The notes beneath the pieces are model-generated. The model saw only the letters and a program-made list of their open reading frames with translations. It had not been told where the DNA came from and made no database searches. A stretch of DNA of 64,000 nt from Devosia lacusdianchii (GTDB lineage Bacteria > Pseudomonadota > Alphaproteobacteria > Rhizobiales > Devosiaceae), in NCBI RefSeq assembly GCF_022429625.1, contig NZ_CP092483.1, forward strand, positions 4,141,501-4,205,500, read 5' to 3'. Shown here piece after piece: positions 63,639 to 64,000 of the stretch. The position numbers and the translations under genes are program-made. Numbering within the stretch: position 1 is the stretch's first letter; the number at the start of each line of letters is the position of its first letter.

Positions 63639-64000
63639 ATGACCAAGGCCCGCACGCTCTACGACAAGATCTGGGACGACCATCTGGTCCAGAACAACGA
63701 AGACGGTACGAGCCTGCTCTATATCGACAGGCACCTGGTCCACGAAGTTACGAGCCCCCAGGCTTTCGAAGGCCTGCGCATGAACAACCGCAAGGTGCGC
63801 CACCCCGAACGCACGCTGGCCGTGGTTGACCATAACGTGCCCACCACCGACCGTTCACTGCCCAATCCTGATCCGGAAAGCGCGATCCAGATCGCGGCTC
63901 TCGCCGAGAACACCAAGGATTTCGGCATCGAATATTTCGACCCCTTCGACAAGCGCCAGGGCATCGTCCACATCGTCGGCCCCGAGCAGGGCTTTACCCT
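63639..64000 (+). CDS. leuC: 3-isopropylmalate dehydratase large subunit (partial)
   Basis: The first 120 codons; the rest lies beyond the window. [40 protein letters not shown] is the standard LeuC N-terminus. LeuC with LeuD isomerises 2-isopropylmalate in leucine synthesis. It is an aconitase-family iron-sulfur enzyme; the cluster cysteines lie outside this window. ATG at 63639 behind CTGGAA. Confidence 0.96.
   Translation, partial: MTKARTLYDKIWDDHLVQNNEDGTSLLYIDRHLVHEVTSPQAFEGLRMNNRKVRHPERTLAVVDHNVPTTDRSLPNPDPESAIQIAALAENTKDFGIEYFDPFDKRQGIVHIVGPEQGFT

Overview
The window is a GC-rich alphaproteobacterial chromosome segment, most likely from the Hyphomicrobiales and plausibly a Devosia-like genus. 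The evidence is the gene content and order: tsaD-gpsA-yciI-EVE, hemC-hemD-mitofilin-hemY, imuA-imuB-dnaE2 under a GTTC-N7-GTTC LexA box, acnA opposite ccmABCDG, and DUF1674-htpX-rsmB-heparinase-purH. The genus is inference; the order-level call is firmer. Nearly all of the window is ordinary core chromosome with short intergenic gaps.

Layout. 1-7.5 kb: DUF1761 fragment, EVE/YciI/GpsA/TsaD operon, divergent heme operon with an alphaproteobacterial Mic60, then tRNA-Thr(CGT). 7.5-11.2 kb: a FeeM/LuxI-like N-acyltransferase, a membrane GGDEF-EAL protein and a pterin dehydratase. 11.2-17.1 kb: the SOS mutasome. 17.3-24.9 kb: TerB, a secreted protein, inorganic pyrophosphatase, a serine hydrolase and CPT-like kinase, a cytochrome b561/MarR divergent pair with a tandem operator, DUF2314, and an ECF41 sigma factor with its carboxymuconolactone-decarboxylase partner and a reductase. 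24.9-27.2 kb is the accessory spot: palindromic repeats, a 5'-truncated dienelactone hydrolase and a Shedu (DUF4263) anti-phage nuclease gene placed directly behind hppA. 27.2-38.7 kb: proton pyrophosphatase, YggT, DedA, TypA, a sigma factor with two VOC proteins, a PAS-GGDEF-EAL protein with a CtrA box upstream, and argG. 38.8-49.5 kb: Lrp, DUF4139, LysE, RlmN, two IalB-like proteins, ThpR, a Bax-inhibitor-1 protein, two acetyltransferases, DUF2794 and DUF1223. 49.6-50.0 kb: a small GIY-YIG gene between inverted palindromic repeats. 50.1-64 kb: aconitase, the cytochrome c maturation operon, an orphan Flp pilin, HtpX, RsmB, heparinase-like protein, PurH, a broken flippase and the start of leuC.

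The most notable observations are: (1) the flippase gene at 62.2-63.5 kb is interrupted by what reads as a 44-bp inverted segment, and re-inverting it on paper restores one uninterrupted 453-residue frame with a family-like sequence; (2) the Shedu gene has landed in, and lost its stop codon into, a dienelactone hydrolase gene; (3) the GIY-YIG gene is bounded by 39-bp inverted repeats that are themselves hairpins, and its coding sequence ends inside one of them; (4) a match to the ECF41 promoter consensus as I remember it lies upstream of the sigma factor operon, with a second, weaker copy upstream of the adjacent reductase; (5) an intrinsic terminator preceded by a promoter-like element lies in a gene-free gap and suggests a small RNA.

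All calls come from reading the sequence and translated frames; no database search was possible.
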